Positions 1 to 11,899 of a DNA stretch of 64,000 bases are shown here, one piece after another. Source of the DNA: Caenorhabditis elegans (taxonomy: Eukaryota > Nematoda > Chromadorea > Rhabditida > Rhabditidae). A program made the position numbers and the translations under genes. The notes beneath the pieces are model-generated. The model had not been told where the DNA came from. It saw only the letters and a list, made by a program, of their open reading frames with translations, and made no database searches. The DNA lies in contig NC_003280.10 of assembly GCF_000002985.6 (NCBI RefSeq), positions 6,878,501 through 6,942,500 of the forward strand, read 5' to 3'. The first letter of the stretch is position 1. The number at the start of each line of letters is the position of its first letter.

Positions 1-860
1 CGAGTGGGCGAGAGATGAAAAACTCGGTATCTCTCATGAAATGAACACGTGATACTTTTCATCAGCTCCCCAGAACTTTTTTGCAACTTTTCTTCAAAAT
101 AATATTTGTCAAATTTCGATGTGTACATGGTACATGGTCCCCAATTTAATTGCCACCATGTATCATTTTCAGGTCAGATTTTTTGACGTAATAGAATAAT
201 TGCGATAAAAAATTGGATTTAAAAAGAATCTTACAACTCTTGTTATTTTCTCAAAATACAGTATCAAGAAATTTTTATTTTTAACAATATCTGAAAACAT
301 GGTCGTATAAGACTATTTCAACCAGAACATTTTTGACACTAGAAGCAGAAACACACAAGGAATTAAAACTTCAAAAAACTACTAAAAAAGGCAATTCATG
401 TAAAAAATGATGTAAAGCCTCCTCAATTTGATAAAAGTAGCGTCAAAATGTTTTAGAAAACTCGTTTCCATTTGCCATCATTTTCATCGTTCTTCGGCCC
501 ATTTGGGTAGTGAATAGAAAGAAAAACATTGGTTAAAAAGGCGAAAAGAAGAAAATTAAATTACCAAATGTGTGAATTTGAAAACATCTTAAATTAGACA
601 CATTTAGACAAATTTACGATAAAATTATCGGAATTTAGTTGGAAAGTTCTGATTATTGTGGCTATGTCTTGTGATTTGATGGGCTTTTTGTTTTTTTAAA
701 TAAAATTTATTAAGTCCCATTTTTAAAATAAGAGAAAAAAAATTAAAATGTTTATAAAAAGAACATTTTTCACAGAAAAATCTTCCACTTAAAAAAATCA
801 CAGATTTTAATTCAAAAAATAAATTAAATTCGACCTAATATAATTCATTTGAGATCCAAA
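1..860. other. AT-rich stretch without a supported gene
   Basis: No exon chain with good splice signals and coding bias was found on either strand. The sequence is AT-rich with many homopolymer runs. It lies 3' of the gamma-glutamylcyclotransferase gene, so its right end should contain that gene's 3' UTR. The rest may be intergenic or an intron of a gene beyond the window. Confidence 0.5.
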
Positions 861-1667
861 TCACAAATCCACTTTTGCATTTAATTTAGCTAAAAGTGGA
901 ATATCCACGTCAACAGCACCCGCGAATCCGTTATCTTCAATTGCTTCTAGTTTTTGAATGTAGTCTGCTGGGAGTTTGTTTTCTTTGGCTCCTGAAATAT
1001 GGCAAATGTTTAATTCAATTTAATTTTGTACAAACCTTCCGTGATAACTAGTTTGTAGTGTGGGGATGGTGCCATTGGATCAGCTTTTAGATCCGAAAAT
1101 TGATAAGTTCGGCAAGTGATCACACCTTTTGGAGTTTGCACAGGAACTGGAAAAGTTTTTAGTTGATTTCGAGTTTTTGGAAACTTTGTTATTTTGCTTC
1201 GAAACACCGATTTCTATTTGAAAAATGGGGAATTTTATTAAATCGAACTTACCCATCAATCTATGATATCCAAATTCTTGCTCATCAAGTGAATCCGAAT
1301 ATTCATTTGGCATTTTCCATACGCATCCCCATACCTAAAATAATATTTTATGAACATTTAATTTTATCACTGAAAACCTCTTTTCCTTCCGCTTCCTTAA
1401 TAGTTGCCAATGCACCTTGCCACCTTTCCGAATAGTTTGCAAATTCTAAACGAAAATTGTCCAATTTTCCATTGCAATCGTATTCTGCACCTTTTTGCTG
1501 GAAAAAATGAATATTTTTAATTTTCAATAATTAATAAAACTCACTCTGTACCGAATTCGATCTCCGAGAAGATTACTTCCAAACGCAAAATAATAGAAGA
1601 ATGACATGGCTTGGTGCATGGAATTGAGTGGCAAACGGGAGGAGGAAGAGACCAGAGACTGAAGCAT
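861..1667 (-). CDS. Gamma-glutamylcyclotransferase (GGCT family)
   Basis: Five exons read downward: 1545-1667, 1378-1497, 1253-1334, 1036-1146, 861-991, giving 188 aa, the same length as human GGCT. The GGCT signature YFAFGSN lies at about residues 26-32, and the catalytic glutamate is in the DEQE motif of exon 3. The family releases 5-oxoproline from gamma-glutamyl amino acids in the cytosolic glutathione cycle. The start at 1667 is the first ATG in the open frame. A start at the methionine near residue 21 (MSFFYYFAFG) would also fit the family and gives a shorter product. From memory this is C44B7.7. The family call is firm; the exact start is less so. Confidence 0.9.
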
Positions 1668-2274
1668 TTTTTATCTTTAGTAGTGGAAGGGAAACGAAAC
1701 GACACTCCGATTTTTACAGCGTGAATTTAATATTTGAAAACATAAATAGGACAGAGAAAATTAATATTAATGAAAGTTTCTCTTACTATTAGACTTTTGA
1801 ATGCTATGAAAAATTATTAATAACTATTATTATTAGTTTTTTTTCAACTTGTTATTGAGTTACTTAAACTTAACCAAATCAGGTATGTAAATTATTCAAA
1901 ATATTTTCAGAAACTCGATTTTCTTATTTCACATCAAGAAAAACTTCCAAAGGTTTTATTAACTGGACAAAAGCATTTAATAGAATCGATAAATGATGTT
2001 TGAGTAGACGAGGTCTAACGACAGACATGTGTCTCCGCGTTTTTCATACTATTTCCTTTTAGCTGTTCAATCTTTGAAAGTCAAACGTCTTTTGCAAAGA
2101 TTGAGAAATGAGGAACTAGACAAGGAAGAAACATTGAAAAATAATGCTTGTTTTAACTTGAGAACCATAGAGGTACTTATCAAAAAATAATGAAATGATA
2201 CGATATCAGAAAACTTTATTTACATGAAATCATTCTCCAAAAAGAAGACAATAATATTAAAAACTAGGAAGAAA
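1668..2274. other. Intergenic region between pmp-1 and the GGCT gene
   Basis: About 600 bp between two minus-strand genes. It should hold the 3' UTR of pmp-1 and the promoter of the GGCT gene. I see no coding or RNA gene signal. Confidence 0.6.
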
Positions 2275-5237
2275 TTAAGATCCAAATTGATCAGACTGAT
2301 CATCAATTTGTTCGAAACGATATGATCCACGTCCATCCATGTAAAGTGAATATTCATGATATTTCCACAGACTTTTTCGGTGAGAAACTGTGAATAATGT
2401 GATGTTCATTTCGCGGCACAGTCGATACATTGCTCCTGAAAAATTTATTTGGATATTTTTTGGGCATTATGAAACTGCGGCTTGTCACAAACCACGTTAA
2501 TTTAAAAAATGTAAGCATGCTTTAAAATTCTTATCTTAACTTTTGTATGTGTTCAATTTCTTCTTTTCAATATCAAAGAACATCACAAATCATAATAAGT
2601 GTTCCAATTTTTGCACATGAGCACGATTTTTCTAAATAAGAAATCATACCTTCAACATCAACACTAACTGCAGAAGTACATTCATCCAAAATTGCAAATT
2701 GTGGTTTGTGGTAGAACAATCGAGCCATCTGAATACATTCCATTTTCTTCATATTTTTAAATTCTAAATATTACCGCAATTCTTTGTTTTTCTCCTCCTG
2801 ACAGTACATCCATCCAGTCTTGTACTGCAGACCATCCACCTTCTCTTTCAAGAATATTTGTTAATTGAACATTTTCTAACATCTGCTCTAAATCCTTGTC
2901 TGACATTCCCTTCATTTTCATATCAAATGATGTATCCGGATAAATGACTTGATCTCGAAGAGTTCCAAGAGTCATGTAGGGTCTTTGTGGTACGTAGAAT
3001 AATTTTCCTTTTGCAGGTTTTGTCAAAGTTCCACCCATAACTGGCCAAAGTTCCCCAAGTGTTCGGAACAAAGAACTCTTTCCACATCCATTTGGACCAC
3101 AAACAAGAACATTTCTTCCAGATGGAACTTCAAAACTAAGACTTTCAATGAGTATATCTCCATTTGGAGTAACCAATGGGACTTCATCAAATTTAATCAT
3201 ATTGTCCTGAGCCAACAGTTTTCCACTTCCAGCCTTTAGCATCAATCTCTGGCCTTCTTCTCCACTTTCATCAGCAACTTGTGCTTTCTCAAATCTTCCA
3301 GCTTTCATGTCATCCAAAACCTTCATCAAAGTATCAACTCTTGTTGTGAATCCACTTAATCTAGTCATATCTCTTCCAGCAAGTGCCAATCTTCCAAGTG
3401 CTTCCGACAATTTCAGCATCATTCTTCCATTATTGTATAGTTCTTGCATTAATTCATTTCTGTCCATTTCATTGAACTTTTCATTATTGACATCAAAGAA
3501 TGTCTTGGCACAAGCTACCCATCCAACGATATTGGTTATGTATTTTCCAACAATATTGTCCACGAAACCGAGAGTGAATCTTTAAATTTTAACATTAAAA
3601 ATAGAAAAAAATCGGAATTGTAAAATAGAATCTACCATTTCTTTGAAGGCTCAGCTTTATAATTTCTAGAAGAGAATTTCCATAGACCCACTTACCTAAA
3701 CATGATAGTCTTTCTCAAATGATAAACCAAATTGTTGAATGATCCCATCAAAGCCTGCTTCTCCGGCTTATTTCCTTGATAGAATGCGATTTCTTCACTA
3801 TTCATAATGAGTCGAGAGTTCACATATCTGTATTCTCCTTCTAGAACTTGCTCTTCCACTGTTAGCTTGGCGATCTTAAAATTATTCCTATTTAGGTGTC
3901 CTGTAAATCAAAAAACTTACTGGTCTTCTGAGTTTTGTCAATACAACCATTGAAGCCATCAAATAACCAAACAAAAGTCCAGGTCCTTCCCATCCTAAAG
4001 CTCTTCCCAGTTTGAATACATACAGGAATACGTCTAGGATCGGCTTTGTCATATTCGAATACAACTCGACAATTCCATCACAGAATTTTTCGACATCCTG
4101 AGTCAGAAGTTGGTCAGGATTTTGAATTCTGCTATCCAAATTTGAGATCTGATAATATGTGAATCCTCTGAAAGTTATTCAAAATTAAAAGTTGTCCCTT
4201 CTCTATCAACAAACCCAAGATATTTTCCATACAAGTACTTGGTGAGATTCTCTCTGAATCGTAGTTTCAACTCAGACAATGAGAACTGAAATTTGAATTT
4301 TATGTGAAAAAAGAGTCAAGTTTATACTTTTAATTCTCTTCAAATCAAAAATGTAAGATAAGCATGAAAACGCCCACCTTGAGAAGAGCATTGATAAGTG
4401 AAATTGCAGGCAAATTAAGGAAATACTTGAACACTGACATGGCGAACATTATAGGACTACGATCGACAATAGATCTGGAATTTCAGATATTTTGGATAAT
4501 TTGGATAATAAAACTTACGCTTCAACGCTTGTTGCATTAGTAATCATGTAAACATCAGCAATTGTTCGAGCAAGGAGAACAAATCCTATGACAATCATAT
4601 AAAATACTTCAGATGAAAATGGTCCAGGAATTAGGATTTTCAAAAGTTTCTTCAACTTTGCAAAGAATTCAGCATTTAGAGAAGCTTTTGTTTTTCCCTT
4701 TTTGACATCTCCCGAGCCAACTGTCTCTGACAGGGATAATCCTTTTCCTTCATTTCTGAAAATTTTGATAGGGAAAATTGATTTATAATCATTGAAACAG
4801 TTTTCTATTATTCACAGTAAATACATATTTTAGGTGGTTGATTTCAATAATCATATGATTCTATTGAGGACTTTATATTATTATTCATCTCACTAGAAAT
4901 AGAGATGAGCAGAAAACTAAAAAACTTGGAGGTTCTGAACGTTTCGAATTGTTCAGTCAAAAATAGAAGTGATCCCGGTCAAATTCAAACTATAACTGGA
5001 AAATGCATTATATTTCTGGCTTGTGTCTCCAAGATTCCCAGAATTATTCTACATTTTTAAGTGCCAGTTTTTCAATTTCAAAGTATTGTTATTTATGTTT
5101 TCCTCCAAAAATCACCTGAAGCTTGCAGAATATATCTTTGCAATAGTTATACATCCAAATATGCCAACAAATGCTGGTGACCAATTCTTATAGGTTAACG
5201 TAGAATTCAGAAGCTGTAATTTGGATAGCACTGCCAT
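2275..5237 (-). CDS. pmp-1: Peroxisomal half-ABC transporter, ABCD3/PMP70 type
   Basis: Nine exons: 5116-5237, 4519-4755, 4378-4474, 4215-4285, 3921-4167, 3696-3874, 2775-3579, 2650-2728, 2275-2435. They encode 665 aa, close to the usual ABCD3 length. The N-terminal half is the transmembrane domain and includes the ABCD EEFA-type motif as EEIAFYQGN near residue 285. The nucleotide-binding half has Walker [10 protein letters not shown] near 479, the signature LSGGEKQR near 577 and Walker B FAILDE near 597-602. ABCD half-transporters pair up to import long-chain and branched acyl-CoAs into peroxisomes. It is a tandem duplicate of the next gene upstream. I assign pmp-1 to this copy from remembered cosmid gene order; the two symbols could be swapped. 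Confidence 0.93.
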
Positions 5238-5616
5238 CCTGGCCACAAGTTATTCTGTAACAATAGGAGAAAATGAAGAAAGACTACGAAAAAACGACAA
5301 GTATGCACAAATACTTTAAACATTTTTGCCCATTGTTAAAGCGATAAATCAAAAGAAAATTGAGTGGTGGTTGAGGCACCAAAACGCGACGAAGTGAGAA
5401 CTGATAACCACTACCGCCTTTTTGTAAAGAGGCTTATTCCGTGAACCAGTGAAGAGAAACGGAGAGGCAAATTCCGTTTTGATAAGAATAAGGAGAAGAT
5501 TGTCTGCTGCTTGGACCGGATACTCGAGTAACTGGCATCATTAATTAAAACTTATTTATTCAAATAAATTTATTCATTTTTTACCAGCTTTTGAGACAGT
5601 AGTAACTAAAAAGAAA
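5238..5616. other. Spacer between pmp-2 and pmp-1
   Basis: 380 bp separate the pmp-2 stop from the pmp-1 start. AATAAA-like signals on the minus strand lie at about 5555-5580. A TTACAG acceptor lies about 17 nt upstream of the pmp-1 ATG, which suits trans-splicing. Either an operon or two independent promoters is possible. Confidence 0.5.
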
Positions 5617-8600
5617 TTAAGATCCAAATTGATCAGATTGATCATCAATTTGTTCGAAACGATATGATCCACGTCCATCCATGTAAAGTGAATATTCATG
5701 ATATTTCCACAGACTTTTTCGGTGAGAAACTGTGAATAATGTGATGTTTTTTTCGCGGCAAAGACGGTACATGGCTCCTGAAAAATTTGGATTTAAAATC
5801 AGATTTTCTGCCTAGTAGGGGACGTACGCCTGTCTAGTGCCTATATGAGTGTATTACATTAAACAGGAAATTGATGGTAGGCACGAGGCAGGCCTTTATG
5901 CCTGAAGAAGTGCCTGTACCATCAAGATCCAGTTAGGTGTTCGCATGTTTTCAATCTCAAAACTTTACAGATTTTTCGACTTTGTCCTTTAGAGCGGCTA
6001 AAGTTTTTTATGGTATTAAAATTTGATAAAGGTCTTTTTTCCAAAAAAGACTGTCTAATTACCATTGATAAACAGTCTAGATTTCGATCGTAACGTTTTT
6101 TTTTCAATTACCAAAAAACTTCTTTTCAAACTCTTTGATAAACATTAATTTCTAGTGTTTTTTTTTCAATAGAAAAACCATCTTATCGGTGACTTTTTTC
6201 GGGAAAAAGGCTAGCTGAATAGACAGATCTTACTTTTAATGGGCATTTTTATGATATAAAAAAAAGTTATGTTCAATTTCCGTACAAAGTTAATGTCATG
6301 GTTGATAATTCGTTGTGTATGTCAAAAAACTATGATCAGGAAATTCAACTACTTTTTTCGATAAGATAGTGAATCATTTTATTTTATTTTTTCATAAACA
6401 TACCTTCAACATCAACACTAACTGCAGAAGTACATTCATCCAAAATTGCAAATTGTGGTTTGTGGTAAAACAATCGAGCCATCTGAATATGTTTAACTCT
6501 AGCTTTTATTTCAAATTCTAAAAAATTACCGCAATCCTTTGTTTCTCTCCTCCTGACAGTACATCCATCCAGTCTTGAACTGCAGACCATCCACCTTCTC
6601 TTTCAAGAATATGTGTTAATTGAACATTTTCTAACATTTGCTCTAAATCCGAATCACTAACACCTTTTCTAATCATGTCAAGTGGTCTATCTGGATAAAT
6701 AATTTGATCTCTGAGAGTTCCAAGTGTCATGTATGGCCTCTGTGGTACGTAGAATAATTTTCCTTTTGCAGGTTTTGTCAAAGTTCCACCGAAAAGTGGC
6801 CAAAGTTCTCCAAGGACACGGAATAGAGAGCTCTTTCCACATCCATTTGGTCCACAAACCAATACATTTGTACCAGATGGAACTTCGAAGTTAAGTCTTT
6901 CAATGAGCACATCTCCATTTGGGGTAACCAATGGTACATTATCAAACCTGATAACATTGTCTTGAACACGTAAATTTCCTGATCCAGCAACTAATTCACT
7001 CTTGATCAATGCAGAAGATTCTTCTTTTTCTCCAACCATTGTTCTCTTATAGTTACCACTATTCACATCATCCAAAACATTCAAAAGTGTATCAACTCTA
7101 CTGGTAAATCCACTTAATCTAGTCATATCTCTTCCAGCAAGTGCCAATCTTCCAAGTGCTTCAGCCATTTTATACATCATTCGACCAGAATTATAGTATT
7201 CTTGCATTAACTGGTTACGTGACATTCCGATGAATGGTTTGTGTTGTTTATCGAAGAATGAACTTCCAACTGCATACCATCCAACGACAGTTGCAAGATA
7301 TTTTGCAACTATATTGTCAACGAATCCAATAGAGAATCTGGAAGTGAGAGGTTTTTACGGTTTTCTGAAAATTCTAAAATTATATTACCGGAAAAGAATA
7401 ATCTTTCTGAGATGTTGAACAAGACTGGCAAATGTGCTCATAATCGTCTCCTTCTCACTTTGGTTTCCTTGATAGAATGCAATTTCTTCACTGTTCATAA
7501 TGAGACGAGAGTTTACATATCTGTATTCTCCTTCTAAAGCTTGTTCTTCTACCGTAAGTCTTCCAATCTGAAGTTTCAACCTTTGTGACAAATTTTATTT
7601 TCAGGAAACTTACTGGTCGTCTGAGATAAGTCAGCCCAACTCCAGTGAAAAGGAGATAAGAGAAAAGAATTGATGGAGAAGAGAATCCAAGTGATGTTCC
7701 AAGACGGAATAGGTACAGGAATACGTCGAGGATTGGCTGAAATTAAATTTTAATTTTAAAAATTTAGGAGTTGGATCTAGTTTGTTATACAACTACGTTT
7801 GTGTTTCAGTTATGAAACTGTATAACTGTATTTTTTCCGATTTAATGTGACTATAATTTATTCCAACTGAACATAGAATCGTTAATAGCCTTCCAAGCCG
7901 GTACAGAATGTCTGCCTCCCTGCCGGCTTACTTTCCCATTACTCTTGAAAAGAAATCCTCCGTGTAATAATTTTCTTCATACCTTTGAAAGATTTGAGTA
8001 CAATTCAACAATTCCATCACAGAATCTATCGACGTCTTGAGTCAAAAGTTGATCAGCATTCTGAATTCGAGTATCCAAATTTGACATTTTGTAGAATGTG
8101 AATCCTCTGTAATTATTTTCAATTTTCCAGAACAAAAATCAATTTAAACTCTTACTTAAGATATTGTGAATACAAATGAGTGGACAATCTTTCACGGAAA
8201 CGAAGTTTCAATTCAGCAATTCCGAATTTCAGAATAGCATTTGTCACGGAGATTGCTGGCAGATTCAGAACGTATTTGAATGCTTCAAGAGCGAAAAGAA
8301 GCGGGTTACGGTCAATGATTGAACTGAAAACTTTCTTTGAATTCTTGATAATTTATATTTTAATTCAAAGTTCAAAAACCTACGCTTCAATCTTTGTCGA
8401 TGTAATAATCATGTAAACATCTGCATAAGTACGACAAAGAAGAGAAACTGCAATGAGAATAAGATAAAATGATTCCTTCGAAAAGAAGCCAGGTATCAAA
8501 ATTTTCAGAATTCTTGCCAGTTTGCCCAGAAAAACTCCATCAACATGAGCTTTTTGCCCTTTTGAGCCATCTTTCTTCGTTTTTGCAACCAAGTGTTTTG

Positions 8601-9206
8601 TTCCTCTGAAATATTGGGTTTGTTGCAAGCTTTTTACTTTAGAATTTTTTGGCTGATATTTTTTAATTTACATAGATATTTAGTAAAAAAAAACTCGGAA
8701 ATATTTTTGATTTCTCAAAACTTACAGTTTTGGCAATTTGCCAGGTTTCTTACAAATTTGGACTTTTATATACATTTACGTCGTATTTCAAAAGCTCTAA
8801 AATCTTTAAATACAAATGACCCATCTTGAGTAATATTTCAGAAAGGTTCCCACTGAAACCAGTAATTTTTAATGTTGTTAAAAACAAAAATCATGTTAGG
8901 GGTGATTTCCAAAAACATAGGATCACTTTTAATAAATAAGTCTATGTTTTTATTTTATCTGGCATTCGGAATTAAGATCGTTTTGAAGCTTATAATCGTT
9001 AAAAATGAACTTTCCAATCTGATCAAATTGTAGTTTGATAGAGATTCATATCGATTTAGTTGGATTGATAAGAAATGTATTTACCTGATATCCTGTTTGT
9101 ATAACTTAATCAATGCAAAAACTGCAAGCATTCCAACCACTCCAGGTGCATATTGTTTTGGAGGAATTGCTTGTCCAAGTAATTGAAGCTTTGAAAAAAC
9201 TGCCAT
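5617..9206 (-). CDS. pmp-2: Peroxisomal half-ABC transporter, ABCD3/PMP70 type (second copy)
   Basis: Eight internal splices connect 9085-9206, 8384-8605, 8156-8323, 7983-8106, 7614-7736, 7389-7567, 6530-7337, 6404-6482 and 5617-5777, giving 661 aa. Domain order matches pmp-1: an N-terminal membrane domain with the EEIAFYQGN motif, then Walker [18 protein letters not shown] and FAILDE. Most intron positions are shared with pmp-1. Here exon 3 (168 nt) equals pmp-1 exons 3 plus 4 (97+71), while the 247-nt pmp-1 exon 5 is split (124+123). The predicted role is acyl-CoA import into peroxisomes as a half-transporter dimer. The 3' exons are nearly identical to pmp-1 at nucleotide level, unlike the introns. 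Confidence 0.93.
5860..5930. repeat. Small GTAGGCA/GCCTGC hairpin repeat in pmp-2 intron 8
   Basis: GATGGTAGGCAC and GTGCCTGTACCATC face each other around a GGCAGGC core, making a hairpin. Relatives with the same GTAGGCAGGC core lie at about 36865-36925 and 37945-38015. This is a dispersed small nematode repeat. Confidence 0.65.
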
Positions 9207-10200
9207 TTTTGAATACGAGTAGGTGCGCAGGCAACCAAATTGTCTGTGTTCAGTTCATCATCTCATCGTTTTCTTATCACCTCCCATAAGGTCATAACGA
9301 GAGATAATGTGAAATTGAGAGATTTAGAAATATAGAATCAGTATGCTATAGTGTAGTCTTAAAGGGACTATATGTAGCCATATTAAGCCTTCTTTTGGCA
9401 AAGAAATATCTGATGATCATTTTCAAAAACCCAAAAGTTCCTGGAATCTTTAAAAACTATTTGGAATTTGATTTCAAAATATGTGAGATCTGGTATTTAT
9501 GTAAAAGCTATTTTACATCGTAAAGTTGAAATTCTTGGGTGTAACGCAAAAAGGTACGCTTTAAGGAGTACTGTAATTTCGTTGATGCGGTGATTTTTTT
9601 TCGATCTTGCAGTTTTTCTCGTGTTTTGTTAAAATTATTTCGTTTTTATTGTTATAGTTATTCAAATAAATATAATTTTATCGATAAAAAAATAAAAAAT
9701 GATGAAACTTCTGCAGAATCGGAAGTTTGAAGTCACAGTAATCTCTAAAGGCGCGTACATAAATATGTGCATTCAACAAAATATTGTCGTTTTGAGACCG
9801 GTTACCGTAATTTCGGAGCAAAAATCTCAAATTTTCGCGTCTGGGAAACACTTCGCTTCAGTAAATTTCGGTTGAGAAATAAAAAATAATTAAAAATGTA
9901 ATGCTTCTAACTCATCGAACTATGGAGTTTTCAGTCTTTTATCGGTTTGTTTTTATTACTTTTTCTTATCATTCCTTTTACATTTTCCATTTGGAAGTTG
10001 TTTGTCTCACTCACAGCTCGAACCAATGCCAAAATTCTATGGAATAAAGAGAAACCATTCATACATTTATTGCTATTAAAAATATACAAATGAATTTTCA
10101 AAAGGCATAAAAAGAATAACATCAGATTGAAAATACATCCTACAAATTGGGGAGAAGGATTTACAAGAGACCCGAAGCAATAGAGAAATGTTAAATATAT
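9207..10200. other. Intergenic region between acer-1 and pmp-2
   Basis: Promoter side of pmp-2 plus the 3' flank of acer-1. No gene is supported. It contains the foldback repeat at 9553-9757, and nearby TTTTGAGACCGGTTACCGTAA (about 9788-9810) looks like a further piece of the same repeat family. Confidence 0.55.
9553..9757. repeat. Foldback repeat with GTACGC and ACTGTAAT termini
   Basis: The left end (GTACGCTTTAAGGAGTACTG) pairs imperfectly with the reverse complement of the right end (GTACGCGCCTTTAGAGATTA). The palindrome is about 205 bp. The TACTGTA / GCGCCTTTA motif recurs at about 15530, 19480, 24930-25120, 40650, 55360-55540 and 61890-62120. Confidence 0.65.
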
Positions 10201-11899
10201 TTAGTCGGCGGATGGCATCACCTTCAAGCGGTCGAATGCAGCCTTGTCGAGAGATTCACGCTGACTTGGATGAGAGATTTTGATCAATTCGTAGGCACGT
10301 TGACGCATATTCTTGCCCCAAAGTTGAGCAATTCCATATTCGGTAACGACATAGTGAACATGAGCACGGGAAGTAACAACTCCAGCTCCTTCGTTGATTG
10401 TTGGAACAATCTTGCTCTGTCCCTTCTTTGAAATTGATGGAAGTGCAATAATTGGCTTTCCGAGACCATCGTTTCCAATTGCTGCTCCACGGATAAAATC
10501 AACTTGTCCTCCAAATCCAGACAAGAATCGTTTTCCAACTGAATCGGACACAACTTGTCCGGTCAAATCAATCTCGACGGCAGAGTTGATGGCAGTGACT
10601 TTAGGATTTTTGCGAACAACAGCTGGATCATTGACCCAGTTAACATCTCCAAACTCGATCAATGGATTATCGTTGAGGTAGTCGTAGAGCTTGGTCGATC
10701 CGTAAACGAATGATACAACGAGTTTTCCTGGATGGATAGCTTTTTTGGCATTGGTAATTGCATTTTTCTCGATCAAATCAAGAACTCCATCTGAGAACAT
10801 TTCAGTGTGGATTCCAAGATCTTTGTGGTTGCTGAGAGCAGAAAGAGCAGCATCTGGGACAGCTCCGATACCTGAAAATAATATTATTAAAATGTTTAAT
10901 AATGACCAGTTTTCTAACCCATTTGAAGAGTAGCTCCATTATCAACAAGATTTTCTGCAATGATCTTTCCAATCTTCTTCTCTTGGTCATTTTGTGGACC
11001 AATATTACGTTGATGAAGCTCGAATCCGTCAGCCTCATTGACAAGATAGTCAATGTGTGAAACGTGGATCACTCCATCTCCGAATGTGCGTGGCATATTC
11101 TTATTGACCATTGCTAAATAGAATGAGGTAATTGTTTGCAAATAAACTTTAGAAATTACCGATAATCAATGGAGAGTTTGTTACTGCAGCACGAGCGGTA
11201 TCAACTGAAGTTCCCAAAGAGCAGAATCCGAATGCATCTGGTGGTGAGACCTGGATGAGGGAAGCATTGAGCTTGATGGCTCCCTTGCGGAACAAAAGTG
11301 GAACTTCGTACAAGAAGCATGAATTGAAGTCAGCGATTCCGTTATTGACGCAGGCTCTCAAATTGTGTCCGGTGAAAAGGGAGTTTGATCTGATTCTATC
11401 TGAAATATAATTTAATAATAAGTGTTGTAAATTGATATTTTTAAATAAATTAGGTGTATTAAAAGTAGCTACGTGACAAAAAGAACATTACTTATTTTTT
11501 CAATGTTTTAAAATCGATTACAAATCGAAGAACAAGTGGCGTGCTAGTTAACAAAGTTCGTTTATCTTCATTTTCGTGTAAATGCTCACCTCTGACTCCT
11601 TCGGCGGTCCATGGTGTAGCTCCTTCCAAGTGCAAGTGATGAAGCTTAATCTTGTTCAAGTTGTTGGCGACAGCATGCTCCGAAAGACTTTGAAGAAGTG
11701 GGGTTGGTGTGGCAGCGATTCCGTGAACGAATACATTGTCTCCACTTTTGATATCGCGTGTTGCTTCAGCCAACGATACAACCTTTGGTGACTTTCCAGC
11801 GATTGGGAATGCTACTTCTCTTTCATCTCTGAAGATACCAGCTGTTCTTGAGCACGCAGCCGAGGTTCCGAGGGAGCGAGATGTAAGCCGAGAAAGCAT
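10201..11899 (-). CDS. acer-1: Acetyl-CoA hydrolase / CoA-transferase family protein
   Basis: Four exons: 11590-11899, 11160-11399, 10919-11113, 10201-10871, giving 471 aa. The N-terminus (MLSRLTSRSLGTS, rich in S, R and T with no acids) looks like a mitochondrial presequence. The body has family I CoA-transferase marks: an AVEIDLTGQV segment whose Glu is the likely thioester-forming residue, a GFGGQVDF turn and a VVTEYGIAQLWG motif near the C-terminus. Family members hydrolyse acetyl-CoA or move CoA between acids. A splice acceptor sits one base before the ATG, which suits trans-splicing. The symbol is from memory (C44B7.10). The family is certain from sequence, but hydrolase versus transferase activity cannot be told from sequence alone. 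Confidence 0.9.

Noticed and set aside
470-545. Minus-strand frame ending in KWKRVF considered as a last exon
   Set aside because: There is no AG acceptor in a usable position upstream, and no partner exon within the window.
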